NCBI RefSeq assembly: GCF_024323335.1
Contig: NC_066583.1
Span: 272,002,916-272,066,915 of the forward strand
Source: Lathyrus oleraceus
Lineage: Eukaryota > Streptophyta > Magnoliopsida > Fabales > Fabaceae
DNA: 64,000 nt
Direction of reading: 5' to 3'
Shown one piece after another: positions 47,836 through 60,300 of this stretch; within the stretch, counting starts at the first letter, position 1, and each line of letters begins with the position of its first letter. Under the pieces are notes generated by a model. The model had not been told where the DNA came from and did not search any database. It saw nothing but the letters and a program-made list of their open reading frames with translations. The position numbers and the translations under genes were made by a program.

Positions 47836-48089
47836 CTGCATGTTTGATGCTTTGTTTTAGAAAAAGAGTTCAATAAAGTCACAAAAACAAAAAACATTGC
47901 CATTTTTATTGTTTTGAAAAAAGGTGAAAACAGAAAACAGAAAAAACAGGGATCACAAAGTTTGATTGCAAAAAATGTCCTTCATTAATGATAATCATTA
48001 AAACATGATGAGGCCCTACAAAATGAATCACTACGCCTTGGGCAGAACGTAGGATTTTCATGCAAAATGACAAAACAACAGAAAATTAC
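47836..48089 (-). other. Predicted spliced intron between Ogre gag-pro and pol (254 bp)
   Basis: On the minus strand the donor is GA then GTAATTTTC, and the acceptor is CAAACATGCAG. Joining exon 1 (ending 48090) to exon 2 (starting 47835) keeps a single frame of 2272 codons from 51427 to 44358, including the final stop. Unspliced RNA stops at TAA 48088-48086, which lies inside the donor site. An intron at this place is a known Ogre feature. These exact borders are my prediction. Confidence 0.75.
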
Positions 48090-51000
48090 TCTGTCAGAAG
48101 AGTAACTTGAACCACTTCTTCAGCCGTCCAATTGTTGATAGACCCCCCTGGTGCACACGGGCGAACCCAGTTGTCCAGATTACAGTCACTGTCACAGTCT
48201 TCACTACTGGTTGCAGAGACGTCGCCATGATTCATCAGCCCAGCGCTGGTAAAGGTACTCGGACCCGCTTGACTATTCTGCTTTGCTTGGAGAGGCTCGT
48301 AACCAACGCCAAATTTGTCTTCTTTGACAGGCAAATCCACCATCTTGCCCCAGCCTTCAACTTTGCCAGAATCAACAACCTCCTTAGCCTGCTTGTAAGA
48401 AATAATCGAAGCACCTGGCTTCCTCTGCTCAGCGTACGCCACTTTCTCAAGAGCCACAGTCTCAAACGCCTGGCATAAGGTTTCGTGGATCTCGCCATCC
48501 ACCTCAACATATTTGAACGAGGATAGATGACTCACCAGAATCTCCTCTTCACCGCACACAGTCACAATCTGACCGTTCCAGACATACTTGAGCTTTTGAT
48601 GGAGAGTCGATGAGACTGCCCCTGCTGCATGAATCCATGGACGCCCCAATAAACAACTATAGGCGGGCTGGATGTCCATAACATAGAAGATGATATCAAA
48701 AACCTCAGGACCTATCTTCACAGGCAAGGTAACTTCTCCACACACGGAACGTTTGGATCCGTCGAAAGCACGAACGATCAGGTCACTGGGATTAAGCACA
48801 AACCCTTCCGCATCAATCTTTCTCAGAATCTGCTTAGGCAACACATTCAGCGACGACCCGGTGTCTACCAATACGTGAGACAACACTGCCCCCTTGCACT
48901 CCATGGTGATGTGCAAGGCTTTGTTATGGTTTCTCCCTTCAGGCGGTAAGTCCAAGTTGGTGAAACCTACACCATGCATGGTGCTCACATTGGCCATCAC
49001 ACCCTCCAGTTGATTGACAGAAATCTCCTGAGGTACGTAAGCCAAATTCAACATCTTCAACAAGGCGTTACGGTGTGCCTCAGAGCACAACAACAGTGAA
49101 AGTATAGAAATCTTGGACGGAGTTTGATTCAACTGATCCACAATCTTGTAGTCACTTTTCTTGATTATCTTCATAAACTCCTCCACGTCCTTCTCAAATG
49201 ACCCCTCGGGTGCCTCCTTCTGAACAGGTTCTTCCTCAACCACAGCTTGCTTACCTTTTGCTTTGGCGAGAGCTTCAGCATTATTGTCCCTCAAAGGCTG
49301 CGGTGCAAACAGACGACCGCTTCTGGTAAAACCTCCTGGACCTCCTACATTATCCACAGCCGGACCAACAGTTGCAGGAACTCTATTCGGTAAACCAATT
49401 GTCACTGGAGTTTGATTCACTGGTCTTGTCTGACTTTCAGCCCTTCTGTAACTGCGGTGAGCATTATCATACTTCCACGGCACGGCTCTACTATTCTCAA
49501 CAGCCCTTCTTCCAGACGCGACGATAGTAGTTGGAACACTGATGGTTACAGGCACAGGAATGGTAACTGGGGTACCATTTGTTGCAGGTGCACTGACGAC
49601 CCTTTGTCCACGTTCTTCAGACGGTTTAAAGTAAATGGTGATAGTTGACGCTGTTCCACGATCTTTTACAGCCCTACTGAATTGCAAACAACCCTCATCC
49701 ATCATACCCTGGATACCGGCCCTTAACTGGTCGCAACCATTCTCAGATTCTGCACAGCCCAAACAATTCTCATCACAGCCCGGGTAGACACCCCCCTTTA
49801 GCAGACGGCACTTCACAACTAGCAGAGAAGTCTGAACATCATCAATATTAACAACCAGATCTTCAGCTTCTTTCCCCTCAATATTGTTCACTCTATGCCC
49901 ACCATGCTGAGGCATAGGGTTGTTTACGACGTTAGGCACTGGAGCGAAGTTGATTGCTTTGGCATCGATCAAATCTTGAACCTTGTGCTGGAGAGCTCGA
50001 CACTTCTCAGTATGGTGGCCTGGTGCCCCAGAATGAAAGTCACATCTAACATTAGCATCATAGCCAGGAGGCAGCACTGTAGGCGGAGCCATTGTACGCA
50101 ACTCAATCATCCCCAACTTGAGTAGTTCGGGTAATAACTCTGTGTAAGACATGGGCAGAGGATCAAATCTTCTATCAGCCTGCAATTTCTGTCTGGGCTG
50201 ATAAGGACGTTGCTGTTGTTGTTGTTGCTGTGGTTGTTGAACTCTTGGTTGTTGTTGTTGACGAGGTTGAGGTGCCGGAATAGTCACTGCAGCCACTGGA
50301 CGATATTGATCTCTGTTAGCATTTGTTCTGTACACACCCCCTCTGTGCTGTACAGCATTGGTCTCTCCTTCTCTACGGCGAGGTGCCCCAGAGAAGGGTT
50401 TCTTTAATGAAGACGAGGAACCAGCATCATGGATCCTACCAGCTTTGATTAGACTCTCAGTCCTCTCTCCACAAATGACAACATCAGAAAAACTACCGAA
50501 CGGGCAGCTCCCCATCCGGTCCATAAACACACCTTGAAGAGTACTAATAAACATATCTGTCAACTCCCTCTCCAGCATAGGGGGTTGAACTCTAGCAGCT
50601 AGTTCACGCCACCTCTGGGCATACTCCTTGAAGCTTTCATTGGATTTCTGACAAAGACTCTGCAGCTGAGTCCGGCTTGGTGCCATGTCCATGTTGTGTT
50701 TGTATTGCCTCAAAAAGGCCTCACCCAGATCTCTCCAGCATCGGATCGAATCTCTCTTCAATTCCATGTACCAGTCCAAAGAAGCCCCAGATAGACTATC
50801 TTGGAAAAAATACATCCACATCTTTTCATCCTCGGTATACGCAGAGATCTTTCGATAATAAGCCTGCACATGGGTGCGAGGGCAAGAAGTACCGTTGTAT
50901 TTGTCGAAGGATGGTGCTTTGAACTTGTGAGGGATTCTCAAACCTTCAACCAATCCCATATTAGTAACATCAAAACCGAGAGAATTCTGACTTTCCATAG

Positions 51001-51427
51001 CACGGATCTTCTCAGCAAGCGCCTCAACTTTGCGGTCTCTCTCATTGACCCTTCCCAGAACGTCTTCGTCTTCACTGAGCAGAGAGAACATATCCTCTTG
51101 TCTGTCAACAATCGTAGCAGGATTACGGGCCGGAGCACGGACTACTCTGGCATTAGCGGCATCTGGAACAATAGGTTGACCGTTGATTCGAATACCCCCC
51201 AACTCATCACCTACAGCATAGTTGTTGACGGGTACTGCAGTAGCAACATTGTTATCATTGACCGGGCCTCCCTCTGGTGGAGCATGGTTGATCGGTGGAT
51301 TTGCAGCCTCTTGTCTCTGAACCATAGCTCGGAGTTCTTCTTGACCTTGCGCAACCCCTTGCATCATATTCATAAACTGGGCCATGCTAGCCTTCATCTC
51401 AGCCAACTCAGCTTGAAATTGATCCAT
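48090..51427 (-). CDS. Ogre gag-protease (exon 1)
   Basis: The frame starts at MDQFQAELAEMKASM with a helical, coiled-coil-like N-terminus. The retrotransposon gag domain spans about residues 165-290 (FFQDSLSGASLDWYMELKRD, FKEYAQRWRELAARV). A Gln-rich linker around 385-415 (QQQQQQQRPYQPRQ) has a matching CAA/CAG-rich DNA run. A zinc site of CHHC form, CDFHSGAPGHHTEKC, lies at about 461, in place of the usual CCHC knuckle. The aspartic protease has VLVDTGSSLNVLP at about 852. Gag packages the RNA and protease cuts the polyprotein. Without splicing it ends at 48086 after 1113 residues. With splicing it continues into pol. Confidence 0.95.
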
Positions 51428-51881
51428 ACTTCTCTGTTGATTCAGTCTTGTTGAGTAGCGGTGCGGACGTTGATCAGCTATCCTGCCTGAACAGGAACCA
51501 AGAGTGAGAAGTCACGATCAAGAACACCTGTTATGCAAAATGATATGAGTATGATGCTAATGATGCGTATGATGCATATGGTATGCTCATTTCTCAGGCA
51601 TTCAAAGAGCCTGACCCATCCTGAAAAGATGGCAACCTGCAGCAACAAGAGGACAAACAGATACAGGGAAATGCTGACATCCTTATACATACATAAGGGT
51701 AAAAAGGCATACAACCAATGTCAACAGAATATCTGAATAAACAACGTACAAAGAAAAAGAATCCCATCCAACAAGCCTGGAGGTGATTCTTAACAAAAGA
51801 TCTAAGAGATGTCTTACACGCAAATGAATCCCATCCAACAAGCCTGGAGGTGATTCAACAAAATGCAATCACAGATACAAA
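51428..51881 (-). other. Spacer between Ogre ORF1 and gag
   Basis: A 454-bp non-coding stretch includes a direct repeat of GAATCCCATCCAACAAGCCT at 51759 and 51827 (each about 29 bp) and an ATGATGCNTATGATG run near 51550. Gag is probably translated from its own start or a spliced RNA. The sequence does not show which. Confidence 0.7.
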
Positions 51882-53522
51882 CTAAGACAGACGGTCTTCC
51901 GGAATGAGGGTCTTCAGGTAATGGCACTGGTCGATCAACAGTGAGCATTCTGAACAATCTGGTAAAGGAGTAATCTTCTCTTTCAACTGTCTTCTCAGCT
52001 CCAAGACTTCTCCTCCAAGGTGGTCCTTTGATTTCTGTCTCAGCTCCATCTCTTTCTTCAACTGAGCATCTTTGTCTCTGAGTTGCTTCTCCAAGTCTCT
52101 GATCTTCTTCTGATAACTGGCCTCAGCCCTCTGCAGCCTCAAGCGCTCCCGGTGTTCTGCGTCTAACATACTCTCCATCTCGTCGTAGGATTTCTTCTTG
52201 CTCCTTGCTCTACTGGCATCCTCTCCTTGCACTTCCCTGAGTTGATGGACCAAGTGCAGCTTATCAGCTTTGGCTTTGTACAGCTCCATATGGGTGTCTT
52301 GCTCCTTCTCCCTCAAACGGCGACTTTCCATCAAGGCTTGCTTATAGTGCTCAGCAGGCACACTATCAGCAAGAATCAAGGGTGGTTGCTCTTGCAACGG
52401 CTCCATCCTATCATAGGGTAGCAACAAAGTTTCCACTCTCTTCTTTACCCAATCAGTGTAATCAGGCATGGCTATGGCAAACTTCTTCCCTAAGACGGAT
52501 CCATCTCTGACACCAATGGACTTCCAAGCTCTTCCAATCTGCTCCAACCTAACAGGGTCATCCTTCTTCTCAAAGTACACACTCTCGGCTATCTCAGCTT
52601 CACGTGGTCTTCTACTCATAACAAAACCTAACTGGCGAAGAGAAAGAACTGGATTATAATTTATACAACCCTTGGTCCCCACGAGTGGCACATTCCGGAA
52701 TTCTCCACAGCTCATAATAACATTCTTCACATTCATCCGGTAAGATTGCCATCTGATGTCATAAGAGGTGAGCGACATGACCCTCTGAGTCCACTTGAGA
52801 GTGCTCTGAGTATCCACAAACGGTCCACTGGCTGGCAGAAGAGACATGAACCATTTGAATAGGAGAGGCAGACAGCACCTGATGGCTCCACCCTTACCAT
52901 GCCTACTGTGGATGGCATAGTAAGTATCAGCTAACAAGGTGGGGACTGGATTTCCTCTGATGAAAATGCTGATAGCAGCATGGTCAACAAAATTTGGCAT
53001 ACTGGGAAATAGGATGATTCCATATATCAAGGCGGCAAGCTGTGCGTGAAAAGCTTCCCAATTTCCCTTCTCTGCTTCATCTCTGGCTATTCTCAGAAGA
53101 AACTTCAACGGCAGACCCACAACTCCCCCACTGGGCTTCCAATTATCACGAACTTCCTTAACACTCAACCGGAGAGCTCTGGCAACAACCTTAAAGTCGA
53201 CCTCCTTTGGTACGTCCAAGAAAGGAACCTGAAGCTGAATCGGGATGCTCAACAATATAGAATACTCCTCGAGAGTAGGTGCTAACTGGTAATCTTGGAA
53301 CGTGAAACATCTAAGCTCCGGGTCATAGAACTGAAGAAGTGTCTGCAACGGCACCGGGTCAACTACTGTCTTCAACACTGTCAGGATATCCCCATACTGA
53401 TTCACGAACCCCCCTAGACGATCACTGGTCACAAGACTGCCCAACTCAATCAGAGGCGTCAAAGGTTCCCGGTGAAAAACGTAGATACAAGTCTTCCGCT
53501 TCAACTCTGGGACTGTTGCCAT
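51882..53522 (-). CDS. Ogre ORF1 protein
   Basis: This 546-residue protein starts at MATVPELKRKTC. I prefer this ATG over an upstream one at 53624, because the longer reading begins in a poly-purine tract that would encode a Lys-rich tail. Residues 25-330 (IELGSLVTSDRLGGFVNQYG, LQFYDPELRCFTFQDYQLAP, LLADTYYAIHSRHGKGGAI) resemble the globular plant mobile domain-like proteins found in Ogre ORF1. Residues about 370-520 are a charged coiled coil (EHYKQALMESRRLREKEQDT, KKIRDLEKQLRDKDAQLKKE). An ORF before gag is diagnostic for Ogre, but its function is unknown. It has no stops. Confidence 0.93.
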   Translation of the reverse strand: MATVPELKRKTCIYVFHREPLTPLIELGSLVTSDRLGGFVNQYGDILTVLKTVVDPVPLQTLLQFYDPELRCFTFQDYQLAPTLEEYSILLSIPIQLQVPFLDVPKEVDFKVVARALRLSVKEVRDNWKPSGGVVGLPLKFLLRIARDEAEKGNWEAFHAQLAALIYGIILFPSMPNFVDHAAISIFIRGNPVPTLLADTYYAIHSRHGKGGAIRCCLPLLFKWFMSLLPASGPFVDTQSTLKWTQRVMSLTSYDIRWQSYRMNVKNVIMSCGEFRNVPLVGTKGCINYNPVLSLRQLGFVMSRRPREAEIAESVYFEKKDDPVRLEQIGRAWKSIGVRDGSVLGKKFAIAMPDYTDWVKKRVETLLLPYDRMEPLQEQPPLILADSVPAEHYKQALMESRRLREKEQDTHMELYKAKADKLHLVHQLREVQGEDASRARSKKKSYDEMESMLDAEHRERLRLQRAEASYQKKIRDLEKQLRDKDAQLKKEMELRQKSKDHLGGEVLELRRQLKEKITPLPDCSECSLLIDQCHYLKTLIPEDRLS

Positions 53523-54336
53523 CTCTATCAGTGAACAAGCTCTGGAATGTACCTGAGAAATGATATGCATGCAGGGATTAGTTTTTTCTTTTTTTTTTTC
53601 TTTCTTTTTTTTCTTTTTTTTCATTTTTTTTTTTTGCGTTTCTTTTTGAAAATAAATATGCTATGATGCACATGATGCAGACACAACTGGCTGGCGGTGC
53701 ATCTCTGATCACAAAGTCGAAGCTTCGGTCTAAACTCAGAACCCAAATCCAACTTGAAAACCCAAGGTCAACTGAATATACTGTTGTCTGAACCCAAAGT
53801 CACCAACAGAACCATAAGTCACCAACAGAACCATAAGTCACCAACAGTACCTGTAATGATGAACCCTTCCCCACTCACGGGTGTAGTCTAGGCCAGGGTA
53901 AGGTCAAGAGAAACGCAGGATAAACAACCCTTTCAAGAATATCATCCTGTGCACACCCGATGTATGCACCGATAATACCCCATCAGAGTCTGAACTGCTC
54001 GTGATATCAATGTTCCGCTAAGTGGCGTACACCACCCGCTTCCCATGAATCACTCTATTCCTAGGTTTCCTAGATTTCACTCATAGCCTGGGTATTGGGC
54101 CTTTTACCTCATAGAACTCCCACCCCAACAGAGAGAAACAGCACAGCCAGGTGAACAGATGAATATGAATGCAAACATAATTACAAACATAAATGCAAAC
54201 AACAGACAATGAATGCAAACAGTAAATAATGAATGCAATAAATAAACACAGCACAAAGCAACCAAACCCTAACCTAGAGAGCGCTAGGAGAGACTCGCTT
54301 AGGGAAGATGGACCAGCACAGGTCAACTTCTCTGTA
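53523..54336 (-). other. Ogre 5' leader between primer site and ORF1
   Basis: This 814-bp non-coding leader holds a long T-rich run on the plus strand at 53581-53636 (polypurine in the RNA sense). It also has three to four copies of AAGTCACCAACAGAACCAT at about 53790-53850. A packaging signal would be expected here but cannot be seen by eye. Confidence 0.75.
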
Positions 54337-54354
54337 TCCCCAGCAGAGTCGCCA
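54337..54354 (-). promoter_or_regulatory. Primer binding site of the Ogre element (tRNA-Arg type)
   Basis: The minus strand reads TGGCGACTCTGCTGGGGA two bases inside the 5' LTR. Ogre elements are known for a primer site complementary to arginine tRNA, and this matches my recollection of that site. Confidence 0.88.
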
Positions 54355-54356
54355 GC

Positions 54357-57300
54357 TGTCGCATCGCGCGAAAAACCGGCGGGAAAAGAAGAACAACAGA
54401 GCCGCCACCGTGCGTTATTTATCCCAAAAGAGGGAAAGGAAACGCTCAGAGTAAACCTGGGAAAAGACATGGTCTCGCGACCAAAGAGTATGGGTTCGGG
54501 AGTCGGTTATGCGAAGGGAAGGTATTAGCACCCCTACGCATCCGTAGTACTCTACGGGATCCACGCACAAAAGGAAGGAAAACTGGTTGCTAAACACTGC
54601 TCAAACACACACACACTGGCTGAAAGAGACAAAAGAAACTGACTGAAACTGAACTCGGCAGGATGTCGCATCCTGGGCCTACTTAGTCTATCAGGCATAG
54701 ACATCAGAGTCGAAGTAGTTCGGACCGGGGAAACGACACATGCTCGCTAAGGTATCGCACCCTATGCATACGTATCTTCTCGGACGAGAGAAGAATCAGA
54801 GCATTCGTAGCTCGGCTGACACGCACACAAACAAACACAAATAGGCAAACGTGGAGCCCGACTGCCAGTCACTGGACTTATGTCAGCATCCGAACCTAAA
54901 CACACACAAGAAGGCAAACAATGAGCCTGAATGCCAATTGCTGGACTTACATCAGCGTCCGAACCAAACACACGCACACTGGAACCCAAATGCCACTCGA
55001 TGGACTTACATCAGCTTCCAAGCACACAACAACACAACAAGTTAATAGGGAGTCGGGGACTCGAGCCTATAACTGTCAAGCACACACTCAAACAGACAGA
55101 CAACAAATTGCTAAGGAGTCAGGCACTCGAGCCTAGCAACTGTCAAACAACACACACAAAAAAGAAAAAGGGCGCCCGGAGAGATCAGCTCAATCTCCTG
55201 CCTACATACTTCATCTGGTGTGAAGATCAGGGCGATGTAGTTCCCCTACGCAGGGATAAGGATCTAGCCTAACCAGATAACAGAGGGAGACACAACTAGG
55301 GAGACTACGACTCGAGCCTAGATGTTATCATGCAAATCATCCCTAAGTTAAGGTTTCTAGCTAACTTGCACAGGAAGCAAGCCTATCCTAAGTATGGCTC
55401 ACACAGGAAGCAAGCCACACACACTTAACTTGCACAGGAAGCAAGCCAAGCAAAACCTAACTTGCACAGGAAGCAAGTCTAAACTAATCCTAACTTGCAC
55501 AGGAAGCAAGTCAAACTATCTTAACTTGCACAGGAAGCAAGTCAAACTATCCTAACTTGCACAGGAAGCAAGTCAAACAATCCTACAAGCACAGATAGCA
55601 CACGCTATACACAAACAAGTGGCTCAAACAAGGGTTAGGTTTTAGTCAAGGGGTCATATCAACCTCAACAAACAAACCTCTGGAATTGGGTGAATGTTGC
55701 TCTTAACCTTGCCATTGAGGGGCTAAGGTGAAGCAGATGAAAAGGATGAAGTGAGGATGAGACCTCACAGCTCTTATCCCTGGCCTGGGAGAGCTCAAGA
55801 CAAGAATGTGTGGGTTCAGAAAGTGGGAACCCTTCTACACATTTAAAACTGACTCAACTGTACAGTTGTACAAGATCTTGGGTTTGTATCCGCAATGCAT
55901 CAACACAGTGGTGTGAGCAAAGCAGATGACACACTGAATAGTGGGGGATAGATTGCATATCCCTACCTTCCACCAATTGCCTCTTCACTTAGGAGGTCTT
56001 TGACTCTAGGCAAGGACAAAGTTAAACATCCACAAACATTGCCTCTTAAGGAGGACTTCAGACAGTTGCCCGGCCAAGTAACAGGCCAGGTCTTCCAGAC
56101 TACATGAAGTAAAAGAGACACACCTCAATGCAAATTGCTTATACAAGCAAAGCAAAGCAAAAAGTTCACAAGGAACTAAGCAACTAAAGCACCTGAAACA
56201 GTCAAGCAGATGTTAGCATGCAACTTTAAACAAACAAACAGAAACAGAAACAGAAACCAACAGTCAATTGGAGGCACATGGATGTGCAAGGCACAAGGCT
56301 TAAGGCATGTGAACCAAGCCACCTACAAAACAAAGAGGTTAGACAATGATACTTGAGCAAGCTCAGCCAAAAGAATTGGTCACAATGGCCATTTGATGGT
56401 CAACCTGAAATCACAAACTCAAAGGTGAGTAGCAGGACCACTAGGGCAAGCCTAGGGTCAAAAATGAATGAGAAAGTCAAGACAGCAAGGGTCAAGTATC
56501 CAAAATCATATTCAAACCATTAGGAAACAAAACCAATTGGGTTTACATTCATATCAATCACTAACATCATTTCATGACCAGATTAGGTCAAAACATGGCA
56601 ATCAGAAGCTCACAGAAGTCAACAGCAAGACTTAACTTAAAAGCAATCTAAACATTTTCCAAAAAATCACCAAATAAATTATGATCACCCTAACACATAG
56701 CATGGTAAGCATGTCAAATTTCATCCCATTTGGATGAGAGGAAGGCAGTCAATGAAAATCAGAAAGTCAAAGCAAATTTGAACATGCTTAAGGAAGTCAA
56801 CCAAACATGCATCAACTTAGAAAAATCATAAGTCAAGAATGGTGTATGATAAATGAATGGGATCAAAACCATGGTAAAGATGAGGATGTCTAGTTATCTC
56901 ATGTAAAATTTCATGTCCATCCAATAAAGTATGAGAATTTCACAAATGAAATGGAAACAAGTGTCACACAAGGTCAACATTTGACTAGGCAGGGAAGAAA
57001 AATCTCAAACAAATGGAAAATAGTTCAATTAAATCCAAGAAAATTCACAAGTAATCTAGACATACAAGGGTAGGTTCATGCAAAATTTGGGGTCATTTGG
57101 ATGTAAGGAAGCATGTGAACAAAATTAGGGAAAATGCATGATCATGGTATGGCACCAAATGTAACACATGACTTCAAAAAATCATAACCAGAAAACCACA
57201 AATGGGAAATCCACAAACTTTATACCAAAATGAAGGTGAACATGTCTAGTTTCATCACAAAAAATTTCAAGCTCATTGGATGCAACATGAGTATTTCACA

Positions 57301-60300
57301 ATTGAAATGGTAAGATGTATCATTTATGCATACATTTCACAAACCCTAGATCCATTTAATATCCATCCAAGCAAAAAATTAATAAAAATCATGATAAAAT
57401 AGAGGACATGCTTGTGAACATGATGAAAAAAGTTTCATAATTTTTGGATGAATAATGAATCAAATATGAATTATGGAAGTGGAGGAACAATTGGATGAAA
57501 ACATGAACAAAAGCAATGGTCAACAAGGGTCAGCATGGCAATTTTGTAATTATGTGTGCCACTAATTGAAACGGCAGCGTTTCACACAGCCAAACGAAAT
57601 AAGCTGATTGGCTCTCCCTTAATGAAACAGTAACTTAAGCAACCACAGCCAATAGCATTTGAGTTTTCTGGTTTTTTCAAAAAGAACTTAGGGTTTAAGC
57701 TTCAACAGCATGGACATTCATCATCGACCACAAAAAATTCAACCAGAAACAGAAATTGAGTACATCAATCTCATCAGCATGCAACATACATTAATAATCC
57801 AAGCATTGTTTTCCTTAAAACACAATAACCATCATGAATCGAAGACAAATACATTCATACATCAGTTTTCAAATCAAGAAATCTCCCAGCATACTCAACC
57901 ATTTTATGTGATTCAAATTTCAAAATGATTAGCATGGTGTGATCTAACTAAAGCATGCAATAGTTTCAGGAATGGTGGAACTCGAAAAACTCACCAAATC
58001 AGCAGGGCAATGGTGATACAGTTGGTATTTGGTGACCAATGCTTGAAACTGATGAAATAAGGCTTTCCAATGTTGATTAGTTGAAGAATTTGCCTTGTGG
58101 ATGCTTGCCTTTGCCAATGCCTCAGTCAAGTTCTCTTGTATTGGTTGGAGTATGTTGGTTATGCTGGTCACTAGCAGGCCAAACAATTGGTGAGCCAAGC
58201 TGTTGTTGATGGTTTTCTGAGTGACAGAAAAATGGTGGAATGGGAGTTGGTCATGTGTTGCAAGGCAGGGTTTGACAGGAAATGCACAAACAAGGTGAGT
58301 TGGAGTGAGTGTGAGAGGGCAAGTTGCAAGGGTTTGTCTGCAGTGGGATGTTGGAAAACAAAATGCAAGGCTTGGTTGCTTGATGTTTTGGACAGAGAGA
58401 ATGAAATGTAAAATAGCAAGGTCAGGGTTGGGAGAGTGTGAAAGGTTTTTTAGAGGAAAGTGAGGGCAAGTGAGGGCAAGGTCTATTATGTGTTGGCTGT
58501 TAGCAGGTGATTTGTTGCATTTTGACAAAAAAGTGAGGGCAAGGTCCATGTCATTGTGGTTTTGGGCTGCTGTATGGTGGTATGCTGCTAGCAAGTTTGT
58601 TGGCAGAGAAGCGAGGGCAAGGTTCCCTTTTGACAGGAATTGCAAAACAAGAAAAATGTCAACCCTCTCTCAATGAATGCAGTTATGTGGTTGTGGAATG
58701 CAGATTAGCAGGGCCAGGTGTTGTGACCTGTCTTGTGGCAGGTTTTTGAAGAGATGGCAAAGGGTGTTTGCTGCAGAGTTTGGACAGAAAAGCAAGGTGA
58801 AGGCAAGATTCAAACATGACCTTCTGCTGCAGTGTGGCCTATTATGTTTATTGACAGAAAAAGCATGGTGGTTTGTGAGATGTCTTGTGGCAGGATTGGT
58901 GCTCCTTTTTTTTTTTTTTTTTGACAGCCAGAATGCAAATGGTAAGCAATGTGTGTCCTTTGAATGAGAATGCCCAATCTATTTGCCTTGGCCAAAGTAG
59001 TTTGTGATGCCCCTTTCTGCCCTTGCTGCTGTTCCCTCAATATGCAGAAAAAGCAAACATCATCAAAGCTGCTATCTCATATGGTACAAGTATGGTGTGG
59101 AGGTCTTGTTTTGAGAAATTGCCAAGGTTTTCCCTCTCCTGCTGCAGTATTGTGACAGACCTTAGAAGAGAAAAAAATCAAAGTGTTTTTGGTAATGAGT
59201 GTAAGATGGTTGGTTTGCCCCCTTGCTTCACAATGATCAATATGCCTCTGTCATCAAAATGCCATGCTTTTTTAATACTATTGTCCTTGACAGCAAAAGT
59301 TATGGTTCATGAAGGTATGGTCTCTTTGAATTGTACAGTAGGATAAAGTTTTTTTTGGTTGCAAAGCAAGGTTGGATTTTGGAGATTTGGACAGAAATCT
59401 TGGAAAAATAGCAGGGCCCCCTCCTTTGAATGAATGTGGTTTGCAGGTTTTTTTGGAACTGTGGAGTTTGGCCAGCTTCAATTGGATTTCAAAAGACAGC
59501 TAAATGCACAATGCCTGCTGGACGGTACAAGGCCAGGTTAGGTTTTTTGAGCAATTGCCAAGGTGTTTCCTCCTTTTCTGCAGTATGGTGACAGGTCCTT
59601 TTTTTGAAGAGAAATGCCAATGGTGTGTGGTTTGTAGCTGCCTTTTTGTGACAGTGCTAGCCAAGCCCTTGTCTTGTGTGGCAATATGACAGAAAATTGG
59701 GGGGAAAATTCTGCTGTGAGAGTACAAGTTATGGTTGTGAAAGTATGGTACAAACATGTCCTTTTTCCAATTCTTAAGCAACTAAGCATGGTTCTTTGTT
59801 TTGCTGTTAATTTTAGGCTGTAAGTGAGGCTCTAATGACAGAAAAGTTGCTGCATAATGCTGTCCTTTTGAGGTACAAGGCAAGGCATGGACAAGTATGG
59901 TTAAATGGTACTTTTCTTACAATTCAAGCAACCAAGCAATATTCACATGTGCTGCATATTTTGACTTTGCAAACACCTTCTAAATGACATTTATGAGCTG
60001 TTCCAATTGGTCAAATGTTGAAAAAATGTTTGAGTCAAAAAGTCAACTCTTGGTCAAACTTACATTTAAATGAAAAAGGTCAAAATATGCCATTTTGATT
60101 GGTGAAGTTTTGGCTCATGAAACTTATATTTTTGGAAAGAGGGGATCAAATGTGACTTGTAGGAAAAAACCCCACCAAAATTGGCCAAACGGTTTGGGAG
60201 ATATGGCCCTTTGAAGTTCAAGATTTTCTGAAATCGATTCGATCATAACTTGCCAACCACACATGGGAATTGAGAATTCTAGGACTTTTTGGAAATGGGA

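Noticed and set aside
47836..47903. Upstream Met of the Ogre pol open frame as a real start
   Set aside because: This piece lies in the predicted intron and has no similarity to RT. Splicing into 47835 gives one continuous polyprotein.
53523..53624. Lys-rich N-terminal extension of ORF1
   Set aside because: It is encoded by a purine tract in the leader. The downstream ATG fits the start of the recognisable protein better.
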